A stretch of 64,000 bases of DNA from Bacteroidota bacterium (GTDB taxonomy: Bacteria; Bacteroidota; Bacteroidia; B-17B0; Aurantibacillaceae), in NCBI GenBank assembly GCA_021156365.1, contig JAJNDK010000005.1:62001-126000 (forward strand), read 5' to 3'. Under the pieces are notes generated by a model that had not been told where the DNA came from, made no database searches, and saw only the letters and a program-made list of their open reading frames with translations. Of the stretch, positions 35,016 to 44,040 are shown one piece after another. The position numbers and the translations under genes are program-made. Within the stretch, counting starts at the first letter, position 1. Each line of letters starts with the position of its first letter.

Positions 35016-35594
35016 ATGTTGTTTTTTAAAAACATATACAGGGCAGGTATCATAGCTTGTAGTGTGTGTATGTTCAGCGCATGCGAAAACGACATGAAGC
35101 AGATAGAAGCGCTTACGCAAAAAGCGGAGCTGGTACCTACCGAATCTTCTACCAACCTCAACGTTATCTTTTCCGATTCGGGAGCCATGGAATACCGTCT
35201 CAAAGCGCAGCAGATGGATCATTATGTATTGGGTGTGAAAGAACCCTATTCTGAATTTCCCAAAGGTGTATATATTGAAAGCTACGACAAGAACAATCGC
35301 GTAAAATCCACGATGAAGGCCGACTACGCTATCCGGCACGAGACCTCCAAAAAGATGGAAGCGAGGTACAAGATAGAGATCGTGAACGAGAACGGAGAAC
35401 GGCTGAATACAGAGCACCTCGTGTGGAATGAAGAAACACACCAGATCATTTCAGACACTTATGTGGAGATCCGCACCAGCAAAGAAGTCATACAGGGAAC
35501 AGGTATGGTGGCCAATGAAGATTTTTCGGAGTGGGAAATTCAAAAAGTATCCGGTACAATTCCAATAGATGAAAAAGAATTCAAAAAAGACTGA
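35016..35594 (+). CDS. lptC: LPS-export protein LptC
   Basis: A 192-aa inner-membrane-anchored periplasmic protein of the Lpt bridge that passes lipopolysaccharide from LptB2FG to LptA. It has a hydrophobic N-terminus with a possible lipobox (CMFSAC). It then shows the LptC beta-jelly-roll: LNVIFSDSGAMEYRLKA, FPKGVYIESYD, STMKADYAIRHE, LNTEHLVWNEETHQIISD, VEIRTSKEVIQGTGMVANEDFSEW. The last is the typical 'GxGxxxDxxxxxY/W' ending. A lipid anchor is not general for LptC but is seen in Bacteroidota. It overlaps the alkyltransferase-like gene by 26 bp. Confidence 0.92.
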   Translation: MLFFKNIYRAGIIACSVCMFSACENDMKQIEALTQKAELVPTESSTNLNVIFSDSGAMEYRLKAQQMDHYVLGVKEPYSEFPKGVYIESYDKNNRVKSTMKADYAIRHETSKKMEARYKIEIVNENGERLNTEHLVWNEETHQIISDTYVEIRTSKEVIQGTGMVANEDFSEWEIQKVSGTIPIDEKEFKKD

Positions 35595-35955
35595 GCCCAA
35601 CACACGCGAAAAAGCGCCTACCATACAGGACGATTTTTTCGCCTCTGTATTTGATGTGGTCCGCCTGATCCCGAAAGGAAGGGTGACCAGCTACGGCGCC
35701 ATTGCCAAATACCTCGGAACAGCCCGTTCTTCACGCGTAGTAGGTTATGCAATGAATGCAGCGCATGCCCAAAAGAAAAAAGTTCCGGCACATCGCGTAG
35801 TGAACAGGAATGGCCTGCTCAGCGGCAAACACCATTTTGCCACACCTTATGAGATGGAAGAACTTTTGAAAAAAGAAAAGGTGCTGGTGAAGGAAGATAA
35901 GATCATTGATTTCCAGAAGCATTTCTGGGATCCGATGATAGAACTGGCATTATAA
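35569..35955 (+). CDS. Alkyltransferase-like protein (ATL), catalytic Cys replaced by Ala
   Basis: A 128-aa protein of the MGMT DNA-binding domain family. FASVFDVVRLIPKGRVTSYGAIAKYLG and SSRVVGYAMNA form the helix-turn-helix and the arginine finger. The active-site motif PCHRV is PAHRVVNRNG here, so it cannot accept an alkyl group. Such ATL proteins bind O6-alkylguanine and hand the lesion to nucleotide-excision repair. E. coli's version has Trp at this place; this one has Ala. Its start lies inside lptC (26-bp overlap), which couples an unrelated repair function to envelope genes. Confidence 0.92.
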   Translation: MKKNSKKTEPNTREKAPTIQDDFFASVFDVVRLIPKGRVTSYGAIAKYLGTARSSRVVGYAMNAAHAQKKKVPAHRVVNRNGLLSGKHHFATPYEMEELLKKEKVLVKEDKIIDFQKHFWDPMIELAL

Positions 35956-36025
35956 ACGTGCTATCTAATTTAGTATATAGTGCTTCCGGATTGATATCCG
36001 GTACTATCCGTTGAGGATATAGTCT

Positions 36026-36033
36026 TAACTTTG
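36026..36033 (+). promoter_or_regulatory. -7 element before the secreted-protein pair
   Basis: TAACTTTG (TAnnTTTG), 35 bp upstream of the ATG at 36069. A TTG lies only 12 bp upstream, so the -33 box is unclear. Confidence 0.5.
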
Positions 36034-36068
36034 CATTCCTTGCTTACCAAAAAAATCAAGTATTAATT

Positions 36069-36545
36069 ATGAAAAAATCAGTTTTAGCTGCTTTGGCCTG
36101 TTTGTTTTGCAACAGTTTCATTGCGCAGCAGATCAGCCCGCATGTGGTGAACAGCTGCGGAACCACCTTTTCCAATGCTACTGCCCAGCTGGCATTTAAT
36201 GTTGGAGAAACCGCTGTTACCAGCATTACTAACTTCAGCAGCACTATCACCCAGGGCTTTTTACAGCCGGAAAACAATGGTTTTTCCATAAAAGAGAACA
36301 AAACCACAGCTGACTTTGTTATGTATCCGAACCCGGTGAATACAGAACTGAACATTCGTTCTACTAATTATAAAGGTACACTCCAGGTGAAGCTGTTAGA
36401 TGGAACGGGCCGCACGATATACAGCGGAGAGCTGAAAAACAATGCGGTATCGATGGAGAGTTTCCCGAATGGGATCTACCAGCTTTTATTACTGGATACT
36501 GAACAAAAAATAATAGATCATAAAACAATAACAAAAATAAATTAA
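36069..36545 (+). CDS. Small T9SS-secreted protein
   Basis: 158 aa with a signal peptide (SVLAALACLFCNSFIAQ) and a type A T9SS sorting domain in the last 80 residues (FVMYPNPVNTELNIRS, VKLLDGTGRTIYSGEL, SFPNGIYQLLLLD). The short middle (QLAFNVGETAVTSITNFSST, ITQGFLQPEN) is a common Bacteroidota stub that carries little more than the export signal. It is probably exported through the T9SS and attached to the surface. The next gene starts 4 bp later and is likely co-expressed. Confidence 0.88.
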   Translation: MKKSVLAALACLFCNSFIAQQISPHVVNSCGTTFSNATAQLAFNVGETAVTSITNFSSTITQGFLQPENNGFSIKENKTTADFVMYPNPVNTELNIRSTNYKGTLQVKLLDGTGRTIYSGELKNNAVSMESFPNGIYQLLLLDTEQKIIDHKTITKIN

Positions 36546-36549
36546 GAGT

Positions 36550-38124
36550 ATGAAATACATTTACACATTCGTTTTAGCAATATGCCTCGCTTTTATAAGT
36601 AATGCACAGGCTCCGCAGGGGATCAATTACCAGGGAGTGGCGCGTAACACATCAGGGATCGAGATCACCAATCAACCCATCGGTATCGAACTGTCTATAG
36701 TCGATGGCTCACCAACGGGTACAGTTGTTTATACCGAAACACATACTGTAACAACAGATATGCTTGGCCTGTTCAGTTTAATGATCGGCGGAGGCACTCC
36801 TACCACCGGCACCTTCAGCGCAGTTAACTGGGCTACAGGTGGTGGCAAATGGCTGAAAGTAAGCATGGATATTAGTGGTGGAACCAGTTACCTGCTTATG
36901 GGAACATCGCAGCTATTATCCGTACCCTATGCACTGTTTGCAGGCAACGTTACCAATAACGGTGGAAAACAAACATTGGTACTGAGTGATGATGTTACTG
37001 ATGTACAGGCAGCCGCTATCATCGCATCCGAGGTTGGTCCGAATACACAGGAGATAAAAATAGTAGGAACAACCAACTTAACAACGGTTGACCTCAGCAT
37101 GATCACCACGGCTATTTATATCGAAGTTGATGGCAACACCAGTCTTGCGAGTTTAAATCTTGGTGCTTTAACCCGTTGCGACGGACCGATCATGTTCAGG
37201 AACTGCCCGGCACTGTCTAATCTCAATATTTCCGCGCTGGCTAAAATAACCACAGGCGAACTTGCGCTCATCAATACGGGGCTTACATCCGTTAGTCTTC
37301 CTGCACTTGTAAAATGTAATGGAGATCTGCATCTCAATGAGAATACTTCTCTTATAAGCGCTACATTTCCCGGCCTTACCCGGATAGAGAACCTGTATAT
37401 TGAAGACAACACTGCTGCAAGCTCTATCTCTTTTCCGGCTTTAACTACCATTGCCGATGAATTCAGCGTGACCGGAAACTCTGTCCTGGGCACACTTTCG
37501 TTCCCGGCTTTAACCAGCAGCCAAAACATCACACTGAACTCTAATAACGTTACTACTTATTCGTTCCCGGCCTTAACACAAAGTGGTTCTCTGGCTATAA
37601 ACACCAATCCGGCTTTAACAACCGCTAACTTTTCTGCACTAACGAACGCCGCAGGGCATATCGGTTTCATGGGAAATAATTCTTTAACCTCGGTGAATTT
37701 TGCGGGATTATCCACTTGTAATTCCTTTGGCTTCAGCTCCAATCCATTACTGAATTCTGTTACTGTATCCTCGCTGGTAACCTCCGGAAGTATTTCCTTT
37801 AATCAAAACCCGGCTTTGACCAGCCTTGCTTTCCCTCTTCTTACTTCCACCGGATCGAATAATGTATATATCACCAGCTGTGGTGTTACGTCCGTTTCCA
37901 TTCCTGCTTTAACCACCTTTGGAAGCAGCTTCAATCTGTCCAGCAACCATCTGACCGTGGCATCCGTAAATGCGCTACTGGCCAAACTGGTTTCCATCAC
38001 TCCGCCTCTTTCAGGCAAAATGATCTCTCTTAATTTGCAAACACCTGTTGCAGCGCCTTCCGGACAAGGTGTAACGGATAAAAACACTTTAATGAGTAAT
38101 GGTAATACCGTTTCCACAGATTAA
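36550..38124 (+). CDS. Surface protein with leucine-rich-like solenoid repeats
   Basis: 524 aa. Signal peptide (IYTFVLAICLAFISNAQ), then PQGINYQGVARNTSG, an N-terminal module shared by many Bacteroidota surface and tail-like proteins (to about residue 135). Residues about 150-490 are repeats of 21-24 aa built on SLxSxxFPALTxxxGxxxIxxNP (about 14 units), resembling receptor-L or BspA-type leucine-rich solenoids used in binding. There is no T9SS sorting domain at the C-terminus, which is unusual for a partner of the preceding CTD protein. It is followed by a strong terminator. Confidence 0.85.
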   Translation: MKYIYTFVLAICLAFISNAQAPQGINYQGVARNTSGIEITNQPIGIELSIVDGSPTGTVVYTETHTVTTDMLGLFSLMIGGGTPTTGTFSAVNWATGGGKWLKVSMDISGGTSYLLMGTSQLLSVPYALFAGNVTNNGGKQTLVLSDDVTDVQAAAIIASEVGPNTQEIKIVGTTNLTTVDLSMITTAIYIEVDGNTSLASLNLGALTRCDGPIMFRNCPALSNLNISALAKITTGELALINTGLTSVSLPALVKCNGDLHLNENTSLISATFPGLTRIENLYIEDNTAASSISFPALTTIADEFSVTGNSVLGTLSFPALTSSQNITLNSNNVTTYSFPALTQSGSLAINTNPALTTANFSALTNAAGHIGFMGNNSLTSVNFAGLSTCNSFGFSSNPLLNSVTVSSLVTSGSISFNQNPALTSLAFPLLTSTGSNNVYITSCGVTSVSIPALTTFGSSFNLSSNHLTVASVNALLAKLVSITPPLSGKMISLNLQTPVAAPSGQGVTDKNTLMSNGNTVSTD

Positions 38125-38143
38125 AAGAAGATGTAAAAAACAT

Positions 38144-38195
38144 AAAAGGCTGATCCTTCTTCGTCAGGCTCAGAATGACAGGATCAGCCTTTTTA
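38144..38195. terminator. Terminator after the solenoid protein gene
   Basis: AAAAGGCTGATCCT, loop, AGGATCAGCCTTTTT. A perfect 12-bp stem with A/T tracts on both sides, so it can serve ybeY on the other strand too. Confidence 0.92.
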
Positions 38196-38213
38196 TTCTT
38201 TTTGCAGAATCAA

Positions 38214-38633
38214 CTATATTTTCAACAGTTTCAAAGCGCCATCTTCTTTTTTTCGCATAAGCTCTGTCGCAGCTTTTCCTTTGTCTTTATAGCCGCAAAT
38301 ATGCAGTACGCCATGTATCATCACACGATGTAATTCGTTGTCAAACGTTGTTTTGAATTTCTCTGCATTCTCTTTTACACGGTCCACACTGATGTAAATT
38401 TCCCCGTTGATCATTTTGTCTTCCCGGTAATCGAAGGTAATGATATCCGTATAGGTGTCGTGACTCAGAAAATCCCGGTTGATCTTTAATAAGGCCTCAT
38501 CACTGCAAAAAACGTATGCAATATTTCCAGTGCTTAGTTTTTCCTTTTCCACCACTTGCCTGACCCAGGCTTTCAGTTTGGTTTTTTGCTTCAGATTGAA
38601 GCTGATCTCGTTATTTGAAAAATGTACAGGCAT
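38214..38633 (-). CDS. ybeY: Endoribonuclease YbeY (16S rRNA maturation)
   Basis: A 139-aa zinc-dependent RNase for 16S 3'-end processing and ribosome quality control. The signature reads MIHGVLHICGYKDKG. The first two zinc histidines are present, but the third position (His in the usual HGxLHLxGYDH) is Asp. I believe GYKDK is common in Bacteroidota, so this is probably a lineage variant rather than a defect. DTYTDIITFDY and the downstream MRKKED also fit. It is last in a minus-strand run: DUF4175 gene, RsbW-like gene, ybeY. Confidence 0.94.
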   Translation of the reverse strand: MPVHFSNNEISFNLKQKTKLKAWVRQVVEKEKLSTGNIAYVFCSDEALLKINRDFLSHDTYTDIITFDYREDKMINGEIYISVDRVKENAEKFKTTFDNELHRVMIHGVLHICGYKDKGKAATELMRKKEDGALKLLKI

Positions 38634-38680
38634 AAAAAATCCCGACGATTAAGTCAGGACTCAAAAATAATTATATTTTC

Positions 38681-39094
38681 TTAGTTCATAAGGTTAAATC
38701 GCAGGATAACCGTTCTGCCTCCGTCTTCAAAGTCCACTTTATCTGCCAGTCTTTTCATCAGGAACACGCCGCGGCCATTATCTTTCTCAATGTTCTCAGG
38801 GGCAGTAGGATCAGGTAAAGACGCTGCATCAAACCCGTTTCCTTCATCCTTCACCACAAAAGTGATGTCGGTTGGTGAAGAGCGGAAAGAGATATCGAAA
38901 TTTTTGGAAGGATTGCTTTTATTACCATGCACAATGGCATTATTTACGGCCTCTGTGACCGAAATAATAATATTACCGAATTTTTCTTCCCCGATACTGA
39001 AAATATCACACACATCTTCCACCATTCTTTCCACGAGAATAAGATTTTCAGCCTTTGAAGGTAAACGTAGTTTTTGATCAGGAGCTAGTATCAT
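38681..39094 (-). CDS. RsbW-like serine kinase/anti-sigma-type ATPase
   Basis: A 137-aa single-domain GHKL ATPase. The N box is EAVNNAIVHGNKSNP, the G1 box DEGNGFDAASLP, the G2 box NGRGVFLMKRLAD. The lack of histidine-kinase domains and the small size are typical of RsbW/SpoIIAB-type switch kinases, which phosphorylate an STAS antagonist and often sequester a sigma factor. No STAS or sigma gene is in this window, but an RsbU-like phosphatase lies 3.6 kb upstream on the same strand. It sits 6 bp after the DUF4175 gene and 47 bp before ybeY. Confidence 0.9.
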   Translation of the reverse strand: MILAPDQKLRLPSKAENLILVERMVEDVCDIFSIGEEKFGNIIISVTEAVNNAIVHGNKSNPSKNFDISFRSSPTDITFVVKDEGNGFDAASLPDPTAPENIEKDNGRGVFLMKRLADKVDFEDGGRTVILRFNLMN

Positions 39095-39100
39095 TTCTTT

Positions 39101-42100
39101 CTATTTAGTAAAACTATTAAAGTAGGTGCTTACTTTGTTTTTATAATAAGGATTGAGCGAGGCCGGTACCGTTTTTAACAGTTCCAGTTCCTGCTCTTTT
39201 AACCTCTTATACTCTAAAAACAGATTAGGGTTACTAAAATTGTCAACTTTTGCTTCGTTGGATTGCCTTTTTTCGTCTAAATCCTTCTCCCGCTCGGCTT
39301 TTTCGCTTTCCAGCAATTTTGTTAAAATTTCCTGCTGGCGTTTGATGGTCTCTTGTGTAATGACCTTATTTACAAGGTCTGTCTCGGTTTCCTCCATTTT
39401 TTCGGCCAGATCTCCTCCGGGGTTCTTTCCCCCGTTTTTCTGCATTTTTTGCATAGCTTCCTGCATTGCACGCCTGATCGCTTCCTGTTCGGCCGCCATC
39501 TTAGCGAATTCCTCGCTGTTACCTCCCGGCATCATGCCTCCATTGCCCATCTGGCCGGGGTTTTGACCTGGTTTTTGTCCCGGCTTCTGACCAGGCTTTT
39601 GGCCATCCTTGTTTTTGCCCTGCTGTTCGAGCATTTTTTTCATCTGCTCGATCTGCTTATTGAGCTGTTCCTGCATCTGGCGCATATTGGCCATGCTCTG
39701 GGAAGGTTTGCTGCCTTTTCCACCCGGTTTTTTACAGGATCCGCTGCCCGGTTTCTGACTTTGCATTTGCTGCTGCTGCATTTGCTCCAGTGACTCGTTC
39801 AGCATCAGGGCCAGGTTGTTGATGGAGGTCATGGAATTTTGTTCACGCACTACTCCCTCACCTGTCTGACGTTCTACAAGGTGATCGATCGCCTTTTTCA
39901 TGTTCAGCTGAATATTGGAGATCTCGCGGTTAATAGAAGCAGACACCGCGGGGTTTCGTTTGCTTAAGGCAAGTAAACTGTCCTCTATCATTTTCGAATC
40001 GTCCTGCAGCTTCTTTTGCTTCTGAGCCAGCTTGGTATACTGCGGATTATTGGTCTTGATCTTTTGCGTTTCTTTCACTAAGTCTTCCTGTGCAAAAGAT
40101 ACATTCATCAGGTTTTCCATGATCTGACGGAGTGTCTGTATATCTTCCTCATTCTGGCTTTGCTCATTCTCTGCCATGGCGTTGTTCATCTTTTCGCTCA
40201 TGGATTTCATTTGCTCTGCAGCATTTTTCTGCGACTTGGAAGCATTCTTCTTATTGTTTTTCTGCAGCTGATCGGACGCATTTTTTTGTTCCTTTTCCAC
40301 ATTCTGCTGCTCCTCTTTCATATCCGGAACGTTCATCGGGTTCTCCAGTTCTTTGTTCAGCTCTTCCAGTTTTTTGGCATCTTCCTTCACCTGGTCAAAC
40401 TCCTTGTTGAGCTCATTCTGCTTCTGCTCCATTTGTTTCGGATCGGAAGTTTTTTCATCCGTCTGTTTGCTCAGATCGTCCTGCTTTTTAGCAAGCTCTT
40501 CCAGCTTATCAGCCACATTCTGCATCTTCTGCTCTACTTCCATCTGCTTGAATTGCTCGAGAGTTCGGTCCAGCTCCTTTTCGATATCCTTGTTGGACAT
40601 GTCCATTTTTTCGAGGGTTTCCTGCACCTTATTCTTGTCCATCTTCTCCATCAGCTTTTGCAGCTCATCAAACAGCTTTTTCATTTCCGGTGTCATGATG
40701 TTCTCAAACAATTGCTCCAGCTGTTTTTGTTTTTCGAGGATATTCTCATCCGGCTGCCGGAATTCATTCTGCTGGTTCTGGTTCATCTGATTGTCCTGCT
40801 TCATTTCTTCTATCTTCTGTTGCAGGTCTTTTTGCTTATCGATCAGGTTCTCTATTTTTTTCTTCTCTTCGTAACCCAATTGTTTTTTCTCCAGCACATT
40901 TTTATTCAGGTCATTGATCTGTTTCTGCAGGTCTTTGGCTTGCTTAATACTTGCATCCAGATCTTTTTTGATCTCGTTGTTTTTTTCTGCAGTGGCTTTG
41001 TCCAGCTCTTCCAGCGTTGGCGCTTTGTACGACATTACATTTGTCCTTGCGCTCTTGCTTCCATTCACTCCGTCATTGTCCCACACTTCAAAATAATACT
41101 CCACTTTATCACCCGGCTTCAGTTCCAATGCAGAGATATTGATCCCGTGCACAAAGCTTTGCGAAGTGATCGCGCGCTGGATGCCAAGCGATGCATTCTT
41201 TTTGATCTCTGTGGCTTTATCGGTCGAATCTTTTGTGTAAACAATGTAGTGGAACAACAACTGGTTGAAACCGTAATCGTCTTTCACCTGTCCGGAGAAA
41301 TACACGTTGCTCGGGTTCAATGAATCGCGGCGTTCCTTCATTTCGATAGACGGATGCATATCCTGTATCACATTCACGGAATAATTGACCGAGTCGATGG
41401 CATTCACCAAATTATTGCCGGTAGTTACGGAATAATTGCTGGTGTTCATCATCCTGCGCGTGTAGGAAAACTTGTTGTCACCTACAGGTTTCAGGCTCAT
41501 CACCGTATCGCTGAACGAAAGCTTCAGGAACTCGCTGTTCTTGGTTGCGAAATTCCAGATCACTTTGGTGCCTTCCGGAATAATGATATCACCGGTATTG
41601 GCAAGCACTTCATCCTTACGCCCGAGATAGGCAGGATATTTCAGTAATACATCAAAATTGACCAGCGCAGGTTTCGGGATCACTTTTAATTCATACGGCC
41701 TGGAGCTATAGCCGGCGCCCGCCAGTGTAAAGGGAATGTCTTTCTGTACGTTTTTGAAGGTATATTCAAATGCTGCAAGATTTTGTTTTTGCAGTTTAAA
41801 ATCATTTCCCTCGATAGAGATAAATACCTCATCCGGTACTTCTTCACCATTAAGCTTCACCTTCAGCACATAATCCTGCTGCTGAATGGTTTTCAGATCT
41901 TTGTTCTCAATTTCAAATGTAAAAGGCGCTTCTTTTTCGTAAAAGGTGGTGTGATTGATAAGACGTTTGGTACCGAGGCTTAGTATTTTGGGCGCTACTA
42001 CCAGGATGGAAACCAGCAATAGCAAAGGAATAGCGGCATATTTCAGATAACGGCGGTTCTGGTTGAGATCGATGGCAGCAGTAAAAGGCACCGGCCGGAG

Positions 42101-42514
42101 CTCATTGATCTTCTGGTTGATACTTGCTTCCAACAAGGCATCCGAATACCCACTGGCTTTGTTTTGTTGCAGCTGCAATACATTCAGCAGCTTGTCCTGC
42201 ACATTGGAAAAGTGGGTCCCGACGATCTGTGCCGCATCTTCGTATGAAATGATCTTCCCGAACTTGTTCAGCTTCAAAAGCGGAATGGCTATGAACCGTG
42301 TAACTACGTACCCGCTGGAAAGAATAAAAGAGTAAAACAGGATGGTACGGATGGTGGTATTGAATTCGGCGAAATACTCAAGGCAGCTGATCGAAATATA
42401 AAAGAGCAATAATAAACCGGCCGTATAGAGGGTTCCTTTTATTAACTGGTTCTTATAAAATTTGCGAATAAATTCGTCAAGCTTGTTTAGTAGTATATTG
42501 TTGCTTTCTGCCAT
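39101..42514 (-). CDS. DUF4175 giant membrane-anchored coiled-coil protein
   Basis: 1137 aa. Two membrane helices near the N-terminus (about 25-45 and 58-78) and a third at about 155-175 are followed by beta-rich extracytoplasmic domains (about 185-490). Then comes a long Lys/Gln/Glu-rich coiled coil (about 500-1000), with a Gly-Pro-Lys-Gln tract (KPGQKPGQKPGQ) near 980. The end EQELLKTVPASLNPYYK is typical of the family. Family function is unknown, though it is widely conserved in Bacteroidota next to ybeY and the small GHKL ATPase. The gene probably heads that operon. The coiled coil gives long open frames on the opposite strand, which are not genes. Confidence 0.9.
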   Translation of the reverse strand: MAESNNILLNKLDEFIRKFYKNQLIKGTLYTAGLLLLFYISISCLEYFAEFNTTIRTILFYSFILSSGYVVTRFIAIPLLKLNKFGKIISYEDAAQIVGTHFSNVQDKLLNVLQLQQNKASGYSDALLEASINQKINELRPVPFTAAIDLNQNRRYLKYAAIPLLLLVSILVVAPKILSLGTKRLINHTTFYEKEAPFTFEIENKDLKTIQQQDYVLKVKLNGEEVPDEVFISIEGNDFKLQKQNLAAFEYTFKNVQKDIPFTLAGAGYSSRPYELKVIPKPALVNFDVLLKYPAYLGRKDEVLANTGDIIIPEGTKVIWNFATKNSEFLKLSFSDTVMSLKPVGDNKFSYTRRMMNTSNYSVTTGNNLVNAIDSVNYSVNVIQDMHPSIEMKERRDSLNPSNVYFSGQVKDDYGFNQLLFHYIVYTKDSTDKATEIKKNASLGIQRAITSQSFVHGINISALELKPGDKVEYYFEVWDNDGVNGSKSARTNVMSYKAPTLEELDKATAEKNNEIKKDLDASIKQAKDLQKQINDLNKNVLEKKQLGYEEKKKIENLIDKQKDLQQKIEEMKQDNQMNQNQQNEFRQPDENILEKQKQLEQLFENIMTPEMKKLFDELQKLMEKMDKNKVQETLEKMDMSNKDIEKELDRTLEQFKQMEVEQKMQNVADKLEELAKKQDDLSKQTDEKTSDPKQMEQKQNELNKEFDQVKEDAKKLEELNKELENPMNVPDMKEEQQNVEKEQKNASDQLQKNNKKNASKSQKNAAEQMKSMSEKMNNAMAENEQSQNEEDIQTLRQIMENLMNVSFAQEDLVKETQKIKTNNPQYTKLAQKQKKLQDDSKMIEDSLLALSKRNPAVSASINREISNIQLNMKKAIDHLVERQTGEGVVREQNSMTSINNLALMLNESLEQMQQQQMQSQKPGSGSCKKPGGKGSKPSQSMANMRQMQEQLNKQIEQMKKMLEQQGKNKDGQKPGQKPGQKPGQNPGQMGNGGMMPGGNSEEFAKMAAEQEAIRRAMQEAMQKMQKNGGKNPGGDLAEKMEETETDLVNKVITQETIKRQQEILTKLLESEKAEREKDLDEKRQSNEAKVDNFSNPNLFLEYKRLKEQELELLKTVPASLNPYYKNKVSTYFNSFTK

Positions 42515-42633
42515 TCGATGCGTTCTTTTCGGGGAATGAAATAATTCGTCTCCTAAGATGTAAACTTAACGAAAAATCCATAGAGTTTATAGTAAAATAA
42601 CGTTAAAAACGGGGCTGGGAGAGGGAAGGACAA

Positions 42634-42664
42634 TAAGAGCCAAGACACAAGAGCCAGGACTCAA
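42634..42664 (+). repeat. Dispersed intergenic repeat, copy 1
   Basis: AAGAGCCAAGACACAAGAGC followed by CAGGACTCAA. It shares CAAGACACAAGA and CAGGAC with copy 2 at 53540-53565 (opposite orientation). Repeats of this CAAGANNCAAGA style occur between genes in many Bacteroidota; their function is unknown. Confidence 0.7.
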
Positions 42665-42727
42665 TTCGTAAAATAAGATCTTTTGTTTCAATCAAGGGAT
42701 TTGTTAAAACGGAAAGAACCCGAATAA

Positions 42728-43951
42728 TTAAAACATCTTGCCGGAGAAAATGGCGATATCGTCGCTATACGGCTTGTCTTTTTTGAAGCCGATAACTTCC
42801 ATCAGGAGGCTTTCGTTGATCTCTTTGGGCGAAATATCCTGGTTACGTTTGAGGGAAGCGCTGAGACGGTGCATACCGAAGTATTCTTCCTGGTCGTTCT
42901 CCGTTTCCACCACACCATCCGTATAACAGAATAGCAGCGAGCCCGGTTTCACAGGCACCATGCCTTCCTTTACAGTGATCAGCTCATCGAACATGCCTAA
43001 ACCCGTACAGCCGATCCTGAGAAGGGAAACAGAGTTCTTGTTGATCAGCAAAGGCGGATTATGCCCCGCATTGATATAGGAAAGCGTACGTGTCTGGATA
43101 TTGTATTTCCCGATGAAAAAGGTAATGAATTTCTCCCCTTTGGCACTCAGCATCACTTTGTTGTTCAACTCGCGCACCAGCTCGGTAAGGCTGTTCGTAT
43201 GATTGATAAGCACCCGCAGGTTGGCCTGGAAATTACTCATCAGCAGGGCAGCAGCCAGGCCTTTTCCGGAAACATCGGCCATGCAGAAAACAAATTCATT
43301 CTTGTTTACCCAAATGAAATCATAGTAATCGCCACCTACTTCCTGGTGCGGAAGATAGCGGGCATCGAAATCGATATGCTCATTCTTTGGCAACAGTTCA
43401 GGAAAGAGCATGTGCTGCATTTGTGAAGCAAGCTCTAATTCTCTTCGTATCGCGATCTGCTTGATGTTCTCTTTGAAGAGGCGTTTGTTCTCGATCGCCA
43501 CCACAATAATATTGGTGAGTGTCTGAACAAAAGGAAGATGTTTGATAACAGGGCTCAGTTCTACCTTATCATCGTCCAGATCGCCGATAAGCACAAAAGC
43601 GAGGGGCTGATCTTTATGATATACAGGGATGATGATCTCAAAACTGTGGTGATTGTCGCTTTCGCTATCAACGATACTGATCTCTTTGTATTGCAACAGA
43701 TCTCTCTGCACATCAATATTTTCGTGCTCGTCCTCCAATCCATAGGTGAGGATACATTCCCATTTGTCATTGAAATTGAACAGGGCCAGCTTGCCGATGT
43801 TCAGCTTATTCCGAAGAGTATCCTCGAAAGTGGCGAGCAGCTCACGCGTGGCCGCATTCCCGTTAATAGCTTTGGTAATTTCGAGCAGTGAGTTCAGCTT
43901 CAGTGTGCTTATCCTGCTCCTCGATTCGTATGGCTTCTTGTCTCCCTTCAC
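42728..43951 (-). CDS. RsbU-like PP2C phosphatase with GAF-type sensor
   Basis: 407 aa. Residues about 20-170 form a GAF-like sensing domain, a linker helix follows (LFKENIKQIAIRRELELASQ), and residues about 190-405 form a SpoIIE/PP2C phosphatase. Metal-site motifs are clear: VGGDYYDFIW, MADVSGKGLAAALLMS, INAGHNPPLLI, CYTDGVVETEN. RsbU-type enzymes dephosphorylate an STAS anti-sigma antagonist and so counter an RsbW kinase. The RsbW-like gene is 3.6 kb downstream on the same strand, with DUF4175 between. The signal for the GAF domain is unknown. It is cytoplasmic, with no membrane segment. Confidence 0.93.
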   Translation of the reverse strand: MKGDKKPYESRSRISTLKLNSLLEITKAINGNAATRELLATFEDTLRNKLNIGKLALFNFNDKWECILTYGLEDEHENIDVQRDLLQYKEISIVDSESDNHHSFEIIIPVYHKDQPLAFVLIGDLDDDKVELSPVIKHLPFVQTLTNIIVVAIENKRLFKENIKQIAIRRELELASQMQHMLFPELLPKNEHIDFDARYLPHQEVGGDYYDFIWVNKNEFVFCMADVSGKGLAAALLMSNFQANLRVLINHTNSLTELVRELNNKVMLSAKGEKFITFFIGKYNIQTRTLSYINAGHNPPLLINKNSVSLLRIGCTGLGMFDELITVKEGMVPVKPGSLLFCYTDGVVETENDQEEYFGMHRLSASLKRNQDISPKEINESLLMEVIGFKKDKPYSDDIAIFSGKMF

Positions 43952-44040
43952 TGCAGCTGATTAAAGATTTGCACTAATATAGCAAATAGACCATATCGTG
44001 AAGCGGTTTTTAGCTGCTTTAAGGATTTAGGGAGACGAAT

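Noticed and set aside
39550-39620. Short tandem repeat that could look like a CRISPR array
   Set aside because: It codes for a KPGQ tract inside DUF4175; no spacers.
40160-41323. 387-codon plus-strand frame opposite DUF4175
   Set aside because: Leu/Phe-rich shadow of the Lys/Gln/Glu coiled coil on the true strand.
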